Notes under the pieces: model-generated
Told to the model about the DNA's origin: nothing
Databases searched by the model: none
The model's input: the letters and a program-made list of their open reading frames with translations, nothing else
Position numbers and translations under genes: made by a program
Shown: one piece after another, positions 7,955 through 15,413 of the stretch
Layout of the letters: the number at the start of each line of letters is the position of its first letter
How positions within the stretch are numbered: position 1 is the first letter of the stretch
Assembly: GCA_944393695.1 (NCBI GenBank)
Contig: CALYAY010000007.1
Location: 1-64,000, forward strand
Source of the DNA: an uncultured Alphaproteobacteria bacterium
GTDB taxonomy: Bacteria; Pseudomonadota; Alphaproteobacteria; RF32; CAG-239
Length of the DNA: 64,000 nucleotides
Direction of reading: 5' to 3'

Positions 7955-8671
7955 TCAGCTGCCGTTGGTGATGCGGCGAAAAGCAGCCCCCAAACTGCGT
8001 TCGGGCATGAGGTATTTGAGGCGGGCGGGAGTGGTGTCTTTTATCAGCACCCCGTTGTGCAATAACAAAATGCGGGAAGCGACGGCTTCAACATCTTCCA
8101 GAATATGAGTGGAAAGGATGACAGTTCCGCAGGAAGAAAAGTTTTTGATAAATTTTTGCAGAGCATATTTCTGATTGGGATCCAGCCCTTCGGAAGGTTC
8201 ATCAAGAATCAGAATCTCCGGTGCGTGAATTAAAGCCGCCGCAATGCCGACGCGATGACGGAAGCCCTTGGACAGGGTTCCGATGCGGCGGTTGACAACC
8301 GGTGCCAGACCGAGGTGCTCGACAAGTTCTTCCAGACGGCGGGAAAAAACATTTGATTTTATCCCCCGGAGGCCGGCCGTGTAAGACAAAAAGTCAAAAG
8401 AAGTCATGTCGGCATAGAGAGGGCTGTTTTCGGGAACATAGCCAATGCGGCGCAGAGCTTCGACTCGGTGATCCATAATGTTAATGTCATCATAAAAAAT
8501 TTCTCCCGCATCGGGGCTGAGAAGTCCGGTCATTAGACGGATGAGCGTGGTTTTTCCGGCGCCGTTGGGCCCCAACAGGGCTAAAATTTCGCCGTTTCCG
8601 GCGGAAAAGCTGAGATTATCCAAAGCTTTTACTTCGCCGAAACTTTTGCTCAGTCCGCTTATTCTTATCAT
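7955..8671 (-). CDS. ABC transporter ATP-binding protein, GldA-like
   Basis: 238 residues, first gene of the operon. Walker A is GPNGAGKT (34-41), the signature is LSKGFRHRVGIA, Walker B is ILILDEPSEGLDP, and the switch His is in LSTHILEDVE. The LSKG form of the signature is usual in ABC-2 drug/GldA-type ATPases. With the GldF-, GldG- and DUF4340-type partners it should power an inner-membrane exporter or mechanical complex; the cargo cannot be read. It is divergent from the MlaD genes across a 155-base AT-rich gap. Confidence 0.88.
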   Translation of the reverse strand: MIRISGLSKSFGEVKALDNLSFSAGNGEILALLGPNGAGKTTLIRLMTGLLSPDAGEIFYDDINIMDHRVEALRRIGYVPENSPLYADMTSFDFLSYTAGLRGIKSNVFSRRLEELVEHLGLAPVVNRRIGTLSKGFRHRVGIAAALIHAPEILILDEPSEGLDPNQKYALQKFIKNFSSCGTVILSTHILEDVEAVASRILLLHNGVLIKDTTPARLKYLMPERSLGAAFRRITNGS

Positions 8672-8826
8672 ATTTTATCCTTATTTGTGAATCGCAACAC
8701 GCTTTTATTTTAGCTGATTATTTTTAAATTTTAACAACTATTTTAATTTGTTAAAAAGTTTGGTGACAAAATGTTTATTTTATTCTATTTATATAGGCAG
8801 GTATTGAAAAATTAGGGAGTTTTAAA

Positions 8827-9303
8827 GTGCCTGAAAAATATTCAAAAGAAGAGGTTTATAAACTGAAAACGGGATTATATGCCGCGGTTATTCTTTTGGC
8901 TGCCGGCATATATATGTATTGGGGATCGTCCAAGGTGGAAAAGCCTGATGACGGAAGATATTATGAGGTTAATGCCCGTTTCGGCCGCACAGACGGACTT
9001 CTGGTCGGAGACCAGGTGAGAATGGCGGGGGTCAATATCGGGAAAGTGGTTAATGCCAGACTTGACGATCATTTTCATGCCATATTGACACTGGATGTTA
9101 AGGAAAATGTCAAAATTCCCGATGACAGCAGTGCTTCAATTGTCAGTTCGGGACTGATGGGCAGTAAATATATCGAAATTGAACCGGGCGGTTCGGAAGA
9201 ATATCTGCAGCCCGGCGGCAGTTTTTCCTATACGCAGGACGCTATGGTGCTTGAGGAGCTGATCGACCGGATTATCTCCATTGGTAAAGCCAATAAAAAA
9301 TAA
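8827..9303 (+). CDS. MlaD-family (MCE) lipid-binding protein 1
   Basis: 158 residues with one N-terminal membrane helix (about 15-32) and a single MCE domain (about 45-125): FGRTDGLLVGDQVRMAGVNIGKV, then SASIVSSGLMGSKYIEIEPGG. Members carry phospholipids between inner and outer membranes as hexameric rings. The start is GTG behind TTAGGGAG. A second MlaD-type gene follows 29 bases later. No MlaE/MlaF partners are in the window, so the transporter they serve is encoded elsewhere. Confidence 0.85.
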   Translation: MPEKYSKEEVYKLKTGLYAAVILLAAGIYMYWGSSKVEKPDDGRYYEVNARFGRTDGLLVGDQVRMAGVNIGKVVNARLDDHFHAILTLDVKENVKIPDDSSASIVSSGLMGSKYIEIEPGGSEEYLQPGGSFSYTQDAMVLEELIDRIISIGKANKK

Positions 9304-9332
9304 TAGTGATAAATAATCAAAGAGGAATCGTT

Positions 9333-9797
9333 ATGAATAAAAGACCTATGGAAACTATTATGGGAATTGTGGTTTTGGTTGTGGCCGCATTCTTTGTTTA
9401 TTTTGCCTACAAAGTTTCAGATCTGCAGGTGGTTAAAGGCTATGAGGTGACGGCCAGATTTTTGAAAGTGGGCGGTTTGAATGTCGGTTCCGATGTCCGC
9501 ATTAACGGAATTAAAGTGGGAACAGTCGTGGCTCAGAAGCTGGATACGGAAAATTATGATGCGGAAATTGTTATGAGCCTGGCCTCGGACATCAAACTGC
9601 CGAAAGACAGCGTAGCGGCTATTGTCGGCGACGGGCTTATCGGGGATAAGTTTATCAAGATTGAACCCGGGCATGAAAAAGAAATGCTCCAGAACGGGGA
9701 TATTATTACCAATGTCAAAGATTTTAAGACAATTGAAGACATGGTTGGCGAAATTATTTTCATGGTGACAGACAATGGTGAAAGCTCGGCTCAGTAA
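9333..9797 (+). CDS. mlaD: MlaD-family (MCE) lipid-binding protein 2
   Basis: 154 residues from ATG 9333 behind AGAGGA; the frame is open from 9306 but that start lacks a ribosome site. A membrane helix (about 8-28) is followed by one MCE domain with VGGLNVGSDVRINGIKVGTV and AAIVGDGLIGDKFIKIEPG, closer to classical alphaproteobacterial MlaD than its neighbour. The DUF2155 gene starts inside its last codons (23-base overlap), the usual alphaproteobacterial mlaD-DUF2155 pairing. It probably maintains outer-membrane lipid asymmetry. Confidence 0.85.
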   Translation: MNKRPMETIMGIVVLVVAAFFVYFAYKVSDLQVVKGYEVTARFLKVGGLNVGSDVRINGIKVGTVVAQKLDTENYDAEIVMSLASDIKLPKDSVAAIVGDGLIGDKFIKIEPGHEKEMLQNGDIITNVKDFKTIEDMVGEIIFMVTDNGESSAQ

Positions 9798-10881
9798 AAT
9801 TTTGGCGGTTTCGGCCTTAAGTCTGGCGGCGGGACTGAATTCTGCCCAGGCTAAGGAAATCGAAACCAACACGGCCCGTTTGCAGGCCATGGACAAGATG
9901 ACCGGAAAAGTCAGCGTGATTGAGGTTCCGGTTAACGGCGAGATTAAATTCGGCAGTTTTTCAATTGTGGTGCGGGCGTGTAAAACCCGGCCGCCCGAGG
10001 AAATGCCCGATAATTTTGCCTTTGTTGACGTGGTGGACGAGCAACAGGACGGCAGCAAAGTCAATATTTTTAAGGGGTGGATGATTTCATCAAGTCCGGC
10101 GCTTCATGCCGTGGAACATCCGATTTATGATGTCTGGTTGCTGCAGTGCATTGATACAAAAGTGGATAAAAACAAACTGTTGACCGAACAGCAGCTGTCC
10201 GAAAGAGATGTTATCGAACAGGCAATTCAACCGGAACCGAAAGCATCAGACAATGCGGTGCCTGTGGATTTGGTTCCGGAACAAGAGGAAATTCCGGCTC
10301 CGGATACGATAAAGGCAGATGCGGCTACAACGACGGAGGCTAAAGAGCAGAATGTACAGGTTCAGCCGCAATCTCCGACAGAGGATGCAGGGGCAGAGAA
10401 TAATGACCGGCCGCAGGATTCTGCTCCGGAAAATATTGTTCCGGCAACAGAAGCGGTTGCAGCCGGGGAAGCTGCCGAGATTCCGGCAGTTGAAGATATT
10501 ACCAATGGCAAAGAAAGCGAAAATATTCCGGAAGAAACAGTTTTTGAAAGTGAGGAAAGCTATACGGAAGACGGTGCTCCACAACCTCTGGCTCCTTTTG
10601 CGGATGATTCTCCGGCAGCTGCCAATATGGCACCGGCGGAAGAAAATCAGGCTGTCCCGACTTCGGTGTCCGGGGATATTCCTCAGACGGCACCTGAAAA
10701 TATTCTGAACCTGTCGGAAGAAGGGACTGAGGATTTGTTGCCGCCCGCCGCAGAACAGGAATCCGTTCAGCCACAGCCGCTACCCGTTAAAACAGAAGAA
10801 CCTTCCGACCAACCGGGACAGCTGATTGAGTTTGATGTGGATGAAGGTGACGGCGGACTTGATGCCGAAGCTTTGCGCTGA
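9775..10881 (+). CDS. DUF2155 protein with long acidic tail
   Basis: 368 residues: a signal peptide ending near NSAQAKE, a DUF2155 domain (about 35-130; MDKMTGKVSVIEVPVNGEI, then a Cys pair at VVRACKT and LLQCID), and about 235 residues rich in Glu, Pro and Ala with no visible fold. Normal DUF2155 proteins end soon after the domain, so the acidic tail is an extension. DUF2155 is alphaproteobacterial, found beside mlaD or respiratory accessory genes, with no proven function. The start overlaps the mlaD end by 23 bases. Confidence 0.8.
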   Translation: MVKARLSKILAVSALSLAAGLNSAQAKEIETNTARLQAMDKMTGKVSVIEVPVNGEIKFGSFSIVVRACKTRPPEEMPDNFAFVDVVDEQQDGSKVNIFKGWMISSSPALHAVEHPIYDVWLLQCIDTKVDKNKLLTEQQLSERDVIEQAIQPEPKASDNAVPVDLVPEQEEIPAPDTIKADAATTTEAKEQNVQVQPQSPTEDAGAENNDRPQDSAPENIVPATEAVAAGEAAEIPAVEDITNGKESENIPEETVFESEESYTEDGAPQPLAPFADDSPAAANMAPAEENQAVPTSVSGDIPQTAPENILNLSEEGTEDLLPPAAEQESVQPQPLPVKTEEPSDQPGQLIEFDVDEGDGGLDAEALR

Positions 10882-10892
10882 GAGAGGTTGAA

Positions 10893-11858
10893 ATGTCTGA
10901 AAGCAAAAGAAATCGGGATATTGACGTCAGCTTTGTAATGACGGTTTATAATAAGGAATATTATCTGCCTTCGGTCATAAGAGCTTTATTGGCGCAGGAC
11001 GGTCTGGAAAATCCGGAATTTATTTTTGTGGATGATTTATCGACTGACAAATCGGTTGAAATCATAAAAGAAATGACCAAAGGCGTGCCAAACGTCGTTA
11101 TTGTCGAAAACAAAGAAAACCGGGGTATCAGTCCGCGAATCAATCAGGGTATAGCCCTGGCCAAGGGAAAATATATACGAATGCTTGATTCGGACGATAT
11201 TTTTCCGATTGATTCAACCCGGAAAATGCTTAATCTGGCGGAAGAGCTGAATGCCGACATGGTTTACGGGTGTTTTTGCAAAACGGGGAAGAAACCACAG
11301 GCGCTTGAAAACGAAACGCTTGAAGAATCCGGATATCGTTATAGTGAAAATGCATTAATGACGGTTTTGACCGGGCGTTTTACCCGTATGGGACAGCTGA
11401 TTAAAGCCGAAGTGCTGAAAAAGGCCGGCGGGGCCGACGAACGGGTTTTTATTCAGGATGAATCAATTCCCCTGCGGGCGGCAATTTATGCCAAGGGAAT
11501 TGTGAAAATGGATGCCAATGTGGTTTTGGTGCCTGAGGAACTGGGAAATTTTTCCGGCAATAAAATACAGCTGGATCATGACCGCTTTCTGGCTTATTAT
11601 TACACTATCAAAGAGAATCCGCATCTTCCGGAAAAAGCTTTGCGGCTGATGTATAAACGGGCGGTGTCGGCCTATTGGAAACTTATTAAAAAGACGCGCC
11701 CCCTGCCCTGGTTTTCAAAAGCGTTTGCCTTGTATATTCAGAACAAGATCAGTCCGGAATATCCAAATATTGAAACACTGGATAAAATGGCCGGTGTATT
11801 TCTCGGGCTGAAAAACGTGCGACGGGTTGTTAATCCTCTGCATTCGCTGGAAAAGTAA
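10893..11858 (+). CDS. Family 2 glycosyltransferase
   Basis: 321 residues with a GT-A fold. The nucleotide-binding start is VSFVMTVYNKEYYL, acidic residues are at FVDDLSTD (46-52) and the metal-binding motif is LDSDD (98-102). A likely catalytic acidic motif lies in FIQDESIPLR. There are no membrane helices, so it works at the cytoplasmic face on a lipid- or protein-linked acceptor; donor and acceptor are unknown. GAGAGAGG precedes the ATG, 11 bases after the DUF2155 gene. A terminator follows. Confidence 0.85.
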   Translation: MSESKRNRDIDVSFVMTVYNKEYYLPSVIRALLAQDGLENPEFIFVDDLSTDKSVEIIKEMTKGVPNVVIVENKENRGISPRINQGIALAKGKYIRMLDSDDIFPIDSTRKMLNLAEELNADMVYGCFCKTGKKPQALENETLEESGYRYSENALMTVLTGRFTRMGQLIKAEVLKKAGGADERVFIQDESIPLRAAIYAKGIVKMDANVVLVPEELGNFSGNKIQLDHDRFLAYYYTIKENPHLPEKALRLMYKRAVSAYWKLIKKTRPLPWFSKAFALYIQNKISPEYPNIETLDKMAGVFLGLKNVRRVVNPLHSLEK

Positions 11859-11865
11859 AAGAAAG

Positions 11866-11886
11866 AAGCCGCAGAAATGCGGCTTT
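11866..11886. terminator. Bidirectional terminator
   Basis: Stem AAGCCGCA/TGCGGCTT with loop GAAA, between the convergent glycosyltransferase and DUF2156 genes. Confidence 0.75.
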
Positions 11887-11892
11887 AACTTT

Positions 11893-12783
11893 TCAGGCAA
11901 CTTTGTAAATATAATATTTTTTGATATATCCGGAAGGATTGTTTTCCTGCATGCTGCGGCGGAGTTCCGGCAGACCGAAGTCTTGTCCGAAATTAATGTA
12001 TTTTACCGAATTGTTTTGCTCCAAAAACAGACGATTGTTGGCCTGGGATACACCGCGGAATCCGGGAGAAGACTTTTCAAAATGGATGAACAGGTTATCG
12101 TTATCGATTTTTTCACCGATGATAAAGGCGACGATTTCGTCTTCAACAAATAACATGCTTCCGGAGATGTCGGGTTTTAAATTTTCCCAATTGTCAAGGA
12201 TGCGCAACAGCGCTTGTTTTTCATTATAGTCATAGGACGGACTGTCAGAAGTTTTTTCTGAAATATCAAAGAGTTTTTTGTAATAATCTCTTACAACCGG
12301 AATATCCTGAGCAGTGATTTCTTTTTGGCGGTAATCATAAATCCGGGTAAAATAGTTGGCCAGCTGCCGTTTTACATGATATTTGCGGCCGGGAAGTTCG
12401 GTTAAATCGGATAAAGTGTAGATATATTCCATGGAATCCGGTTCTTCCCGTAATTTTATCTGCCGGCCGCAGGAAAGATAAAGCTGCCGGGCCAGTTTTT
12501 CGGAAATGCTTTCCAACTCGGCTTTGGGCGGCAGTTTTTCCGAGACGATTTTTTTCCAGTCGCAATTTTGCCAGCAGCCGACAGGGGTGCGATAGTAGAT
12601 TTTACCGTTCCAATGATATCTTATCCAGCAGAGGTTTTCATCAAAAGCCCATTCAAAGTGATAGGCATTGTTCCAACCCCACATCCAGATAAACGAATTG
12701 TCATAGCTTTTTTCTTCGCATTGCTGATAAAGTTTGTTGTAGTCCGGGAGATATTTAAAAGATATCGGTTCAAATTCAATCAT
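11893..12783 (-). CDS. DUF2156 (GNAT-fold) protein
   Basis: 296 residues resembling the DUF2156 family, the domain of phosphatidylglycerol lysyltransferases (MprF C-terminal region) found alone in many bacteria. Landmarks are NSFIWMWGWNNAYHFEW near the start and, late in the protein, FVEDEIVAFIIGEKI and the FEKSSPGFRGVSQANNRLFLE stretch where the acyl-CoA-like fold binds its donor. Likely a cytoplasmic aminoacyl- or acyl-transferase; the substrate is unknown. It has no membrane helices. AAAAGGAGC precedes the ATG. Confidence 0.75.
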   Translation of the reverse strand: MIEFEPISFKYLPDYNKLYQQCEEKSYDNSFIWMWGWNNAYHFEWAFDENLCWIRYHWNGKIYYRTPVGCWQNCDWKKIVSEKLPPKAELESISEKLARQLYLSCGRQIKLREEPDSMEYIYTLSDLTELPGRKYHVKRQLANYFTRIYDYRQKEITAQDIPVVRDYYKKLFDISEKTSDSPSYDYNEKQALLRILDNWENLKPDISGSMLFVEDEIVAFIIGEKIDNDNLFIHFEKSSPGFRGVSQANNRLFLEQNNSVKYINFGQDFGLPELRRSMQENNPSGYIKKYYIYKVA

Positions 12784-12899
12784 TTATTGCTCCTTTTCTT
12801 TTATTAATTATAACTAATTGTTAATATAATTCCGATAATTTGAATTTACAGGGGTGAAGAATTATATATTTTCAGTACATGTTATTGAGGAGTAAAATA

Positions 12900-13232
12900 A
12901 TGGAAAAAAATACATTATATGCGATTATTGCCGGAGCTGTTCTGCTGCTGGCCGGATTTTTTATCGGTCGGGCAAGTCATGGCGGTTTTGAACGGATGCC
13001 AATGTTTGGTCATCCTATGCCGATGGCGGCTTATGGCTGCCCGATGATGAACGGCGGATGCGGTTGCGGCGGAATGGCGGCCAATGCCGGAAAAGATGCC
13101 ATGAAGCCGCTTCCGGCTCCGATGCCGGGGTGCAATTGTCCGAATGTTCCGGCTCCTGCCCCGCAAGACCGGCCAAGACATCATATGCGCCGCGGTATGC
13201 CTGCTCCGCAGCCCGAACCGCAAATAAAGTAG
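12900..13232 (+). CDS. Small membrane-anchored Met/His/Cys/Pro-rich protein
   Basis: 110 residues from ATG 12900 behind GAGGAG. A single N-terminal helix (about 5-22, YAIIAGAVLLLAGFFIG) is followed by a low-complexity tail rich in Met, His, Cys, Gly and Pro, including MPMFGHPMPM, MMNGGCGCGGM and MPGCNCPN. The Met-Pro and Cys-Gly pattern suggests a soft metal (copper) binding tail outside the membrane, but this is composition only. No family is recognised. It is a single gene with its own terminator. Confidence 0.65.
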   Translation: MEKNTLYAIIAGAVLLLAGFFIGRASHGGFERMPMFGHPMPMAAYGCPMMNGGCGCGGMAANAGKDAMKPLPAPMPGCNCPNVPAPAPQDRPRHHMRRGMPAPQPEPQIK

Positions 13233-13237
13233 AAATA

Positions 13238-13272
13238 TCCCGGAAGTGATGAGCTTCCGGGAGTTTTTTTAT
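13238..13272 (+). terminator. Terminator of the small Met/His/Cys-rich gene
   Basis: A 9-bp stem TCCCGGAAG/CTTCCGGGA followed by GTTTTTTTATT. The stop of Cys-rich gene 1 on the other strand lies inside its T run. Confidence 0.85.
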
Positions 13273-14882
13273 TGTATACCACATATCCCAGGATCTACCA
13301 ACAGTTTAGCCTGACATCTTTGCTTTCCTCTGTATGGGCTGTAATAATCAAATGTACCATAGGAATAACGGTAAATAGGTCCGGAAGATTTTGCCGGTTC
13401 GTCGTGAAAATCACCGCAATTCGTAATACCGCAACTGCAAGAACATGATTCATATTTGCCGTTGCATGCTTGACCGACAGGTGTGGCACAACCATCGGGA
13501 TCTTCGCAGGTGAGGGAATAAGAAGACGGGCAGCTGCAGATTTCCTCACCATATTTTACTTCCCAAACTTGAGGACTTTCACAGGTACAAGATTCGTACT
13601 TTCCGTCGCAGGGTGTACCTACACCTTTCATTCCGCTGCCTGAACATTCGTATTTATAACTGCTGGGACAACTACACTTATTACTCTTCCATTCATAAGG
13701 TTCTTCGCAAGTGCATTTGTTATATTTTCCCTCGCAAGGCGTTCCAGCACCGCCGGTTTCATGCAGGCCGTTGCAGGTGTATTGATAAGATGCCCCACAG
13801 ACGCATTGTCCGTTTTTCCAGACATAACCTGATGCGCAACGGCATGACTGATATTTTCCGTCACAGGATGAGCCGGAACCTCCGGTTTCGTTGGCACCGG
13901 TACAAGTATATTTATATTTGTTCGGGTCACAGGTGCAGGTTTTGGAGCTTGCGTTCCAGACATAGCCCGACTGACAGCCGTTTTTGCAATATTTGTTGGA
14001 ACATTCCTCTTTCTTGCAGGTGTAAGGGGATGGACATGAATCCATGGAACATTCGTTAGCACAAGGTTTGCAGTTGTCATATTTAGTTGTTGTTCCCGAC
14101 TGACAGGTATTAGCTCCGGCTTCGGGGCCCATGGAGCCGCAATCCATATATCCCTCACAGGGATTAGGTTTGATTTTGTATTTAGTCTTACCGTCGCAGT
14201 CTAAGCAAGCTTCGCCGTCCTGAACATAGCCTTCGGGGATACTGGTGTTGTCATAACCTGAGCCGCAGGGCGTGCATTCACAGGAAGCGTATTTGTCTCC
14301 GCAGGCCTCACCCACACCATGATAAGGTGGTTCACAGGTCACGTAATCGCTGGGGCAGTTGGCTTTACATTTTTCAAAATAGGTGTTGTCGTAGGGGCAA
14401 TAATTATACGGTTCATATCCTTCGAGACAGGAAGTCTGGGTATAACCTTCTTCTTCGCAGCGTTTTTCGTCATTCAGTTCATAATCATCACCTCCGGGAG
14501 GCACCCCGCCATTATCGTCATCGGCATTATTTCCCGCAAACTCATTTCCCGAACAATCAGTGGTGTCTGTGACAAAACAGGCCGCGGCAAGTTGGATGAG
14601 AGGGGTGTTATGAAACCCTCCCCGACCCCTCCCTAAGTCTTTAGGAAGGGGAAGTATAGAGAGGTCTGAGTTTTCAGGGAGAGTAAATTCGGCAAAATCT
14701 TCAAGTGAAGACAAATGAGCGGCCGTGAGGTGTGAAGTGTGTGTAGAAACATGTGATTTAAGCATGGCCGCGCTTAACGCCGGAGGCGTATCATAAGGAT
14801 TAAAACCAGCGTAACACAAATCAGCCCCGGCAATAAAGGACATGCACGAAACCGACAACATGAGAACAGTCTTATTCATCAT
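13269..14882 (-). CDS. Cys-rich modular secreted protein 1
   Basis: 537 residues from the first of two ATGs at 14882, behind AGAGG; a GTG further up (14918) would sit at the transcription start and is rejected. A signal peptide (ending near CYAGF) is followed by a Ser/His-rich stretch ending SSLEDF. Next come about 35 residues encoded by an inserted palindromic repeat (14612-14683), the signature ACFVTDTTDCSGNEF and then Cys-rich modules. From about residue 315 there are five copies of a roughly 40-residue unit of the form CxxxYxYxCxG...GxxCxGKYxxCxCxxGYxW. The many paired Cys imply a disulfide-bonded extracellular protein. I do not recognise a named family. Paralogues lie at 28189 and 42417 and a distant one at 45225; unlike those at 28189 and 42417 it lacks the DUF1566-like end. 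Confidence 0.75.
   Translation of the reverse strand: MMNKTVLMLSVSCMSFIAGADLCYAGFNPYDTPPALSAAMLKSHVSTHTSHLTAAHLSSLEDFAEFTLPENSDLSILPLPKDLGRGRGGFHNTPLIQLAAACFVTDTTDCSGNEFAGNNADDDNGGVPPGGDDYELNDEKRCEEEGYTQTSCLEGYEPYNYCPYDNTYFEKCKANCPSDYVTCEPPYHGVGEACGDKYASCECTPCGSGYDNTSIPEGYVQDGEACLDCDGKTKYKIKPNPCEGYMDCGSMGPEAGANTCQSGTTTKYDNCKPCANECSMDSCPSPYTCKKEECSNKYCKNGCQSGYVWNASSKTCTCDPNKYKYTCTGANETGGSGSSCDGKYQSCRCASGYVWKNGQCVCGASYQYTCNGLHETGGAGTPCEGKYNKCTCEEPYEWKSNKCSCPSSYKYECSGSGMKGVGTPCDGKYESCTCESPQVWEVKYGEEICSCPSSYSLTCEDPDGCATPVGQACNGKYESCSCSCGITNCGDFHDEPAKSSGPIYRYSYGTFDYYSPYRGKQRCQAKLLVDPGICGIQ
14612..14683. repeat. Type 1 palindromic repeat inside the coding frame of Cys-rich gene 1
   Basis: The plus-strand sequence runs GAAACCCTCCCC, then the palindromic arm CCTCCCTAAGTCTTTAGG, then a second arm with CTGAGTTTTCAGGGAG. 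The same elements occur between genes at 30499, 30684, 45002 and 61131. On the minus strand it is read without stops as LPENSDLS...LPKDLGRGRGGF. Confidence 0.8.
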
Positions 14883-14925
14883 AATAGCACCTCTGTTATT
14901 AATTACATTTGTCTTCACGAATCTA

Positions 14926-14954
14926 ATGATAACAGAAAGTTTGATTATTGTAAA
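14926..14954 (-). promoter_or_regulatory. Promoter of Cys-rich gene 1
   Basis: TTTACA (14954-14949), 17-base spacer, TATCAT (14931-14926). The predicted start near 14919 leaves a leader of about 37 bases to ATG 14882. The block from about 14883 to 14990 is nearly identical upstream of genes 2 and 3. Confidence 0.75.
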
Positions 14955-14999
14955 TAGATAATTTTGAGTTAAGACGGGAAATCGGACGAGGTTTTAAAA

Positions 15000-15344
15000 C
15001 CCCCTCTTACTCCCCCTAATATTTTAGGGGGAGGATAAGTTAGGAGCCTACTGTTTTAGGAGAGGATGTAAGAATACTTGATTGTCACCCTCACCCGACA
15101 CTTTGTGTCGACCGTCTGGCTGCGTAAGTGTTGCTGAAAGGGCAACACTAACTTGCTGCGGTCAGCAGCAACTGTAACATTTGTTTCCGTCGCTGCCGTT
15201 GGGGCGCAAATTAACAGTTCTGCCCCAGTCGTCAGAAAACAATTCACCGGATTGTTTTCTTTCCTCCTGCCCCTCTCATAGGGAGAGGTGAAGAAATGGA
15301 TGACTTTTTTACCTAGATCCTCGGGTTAAACCCGAGGATGACAG
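15000..15344. repeat. Gene-empty repeat cluster upstream of Cys-rich gene 1
   Basis: This fills most of the 14919-15413 gap. In order: a type 1 element (15000-15065), the first part of a type 2 element (15086-15112, with hairpin CGACAC/GTGTCG), a block of about 150 bases rich in hairpins that seems to interrupt it, a Pyr-rich hairpin CCTCTC/GGGAGAGG (15271-15289), and a type 3 palindrome at 15311-15343 (ATCCTCGGGTT with its complement, then GATGACA). The remaining bases to 15413 are purine-rich. No gene is visible. Confidence 0.65.
15127..15164. repeat. Hairpin repeat with AACTTGCTGCGGTCA tail
   Basis: Stem AGTGTTGC (15127-15134) with GCAACACT (15142-15149), then AACTTGCTGCGGTCA. It shares its layout and tail, but not its stem sequence, with 2512-2543. 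Confidence 0.6.
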
Positions 15345-15413
15345 GGGAAAGGGTGGCTGAGGATGATAGAGAGAAGAGAAGGAAGGATATGGGACGGAGG
15401 GTTGGATTTGTAT

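Noticed and set aside
10246..10774. Antisense frames in the acidic tail of the DUF2155 gene
   Set aside because: They arise from the biased Glu/Pro/Ala codons of the real gene; Arg/Cys-rich products without ribosome sites.
14883..14918. GTG start giving a longer N-terminus (MKTNVINNRG) for the Cys-rich genes
   Set aside because: The predicted transcription start falls at about this GTG, leaving no room for a ribosome site, while ATG 14882 has AGAGG and begins a proper signal peptide. The same holds for the other two copies.
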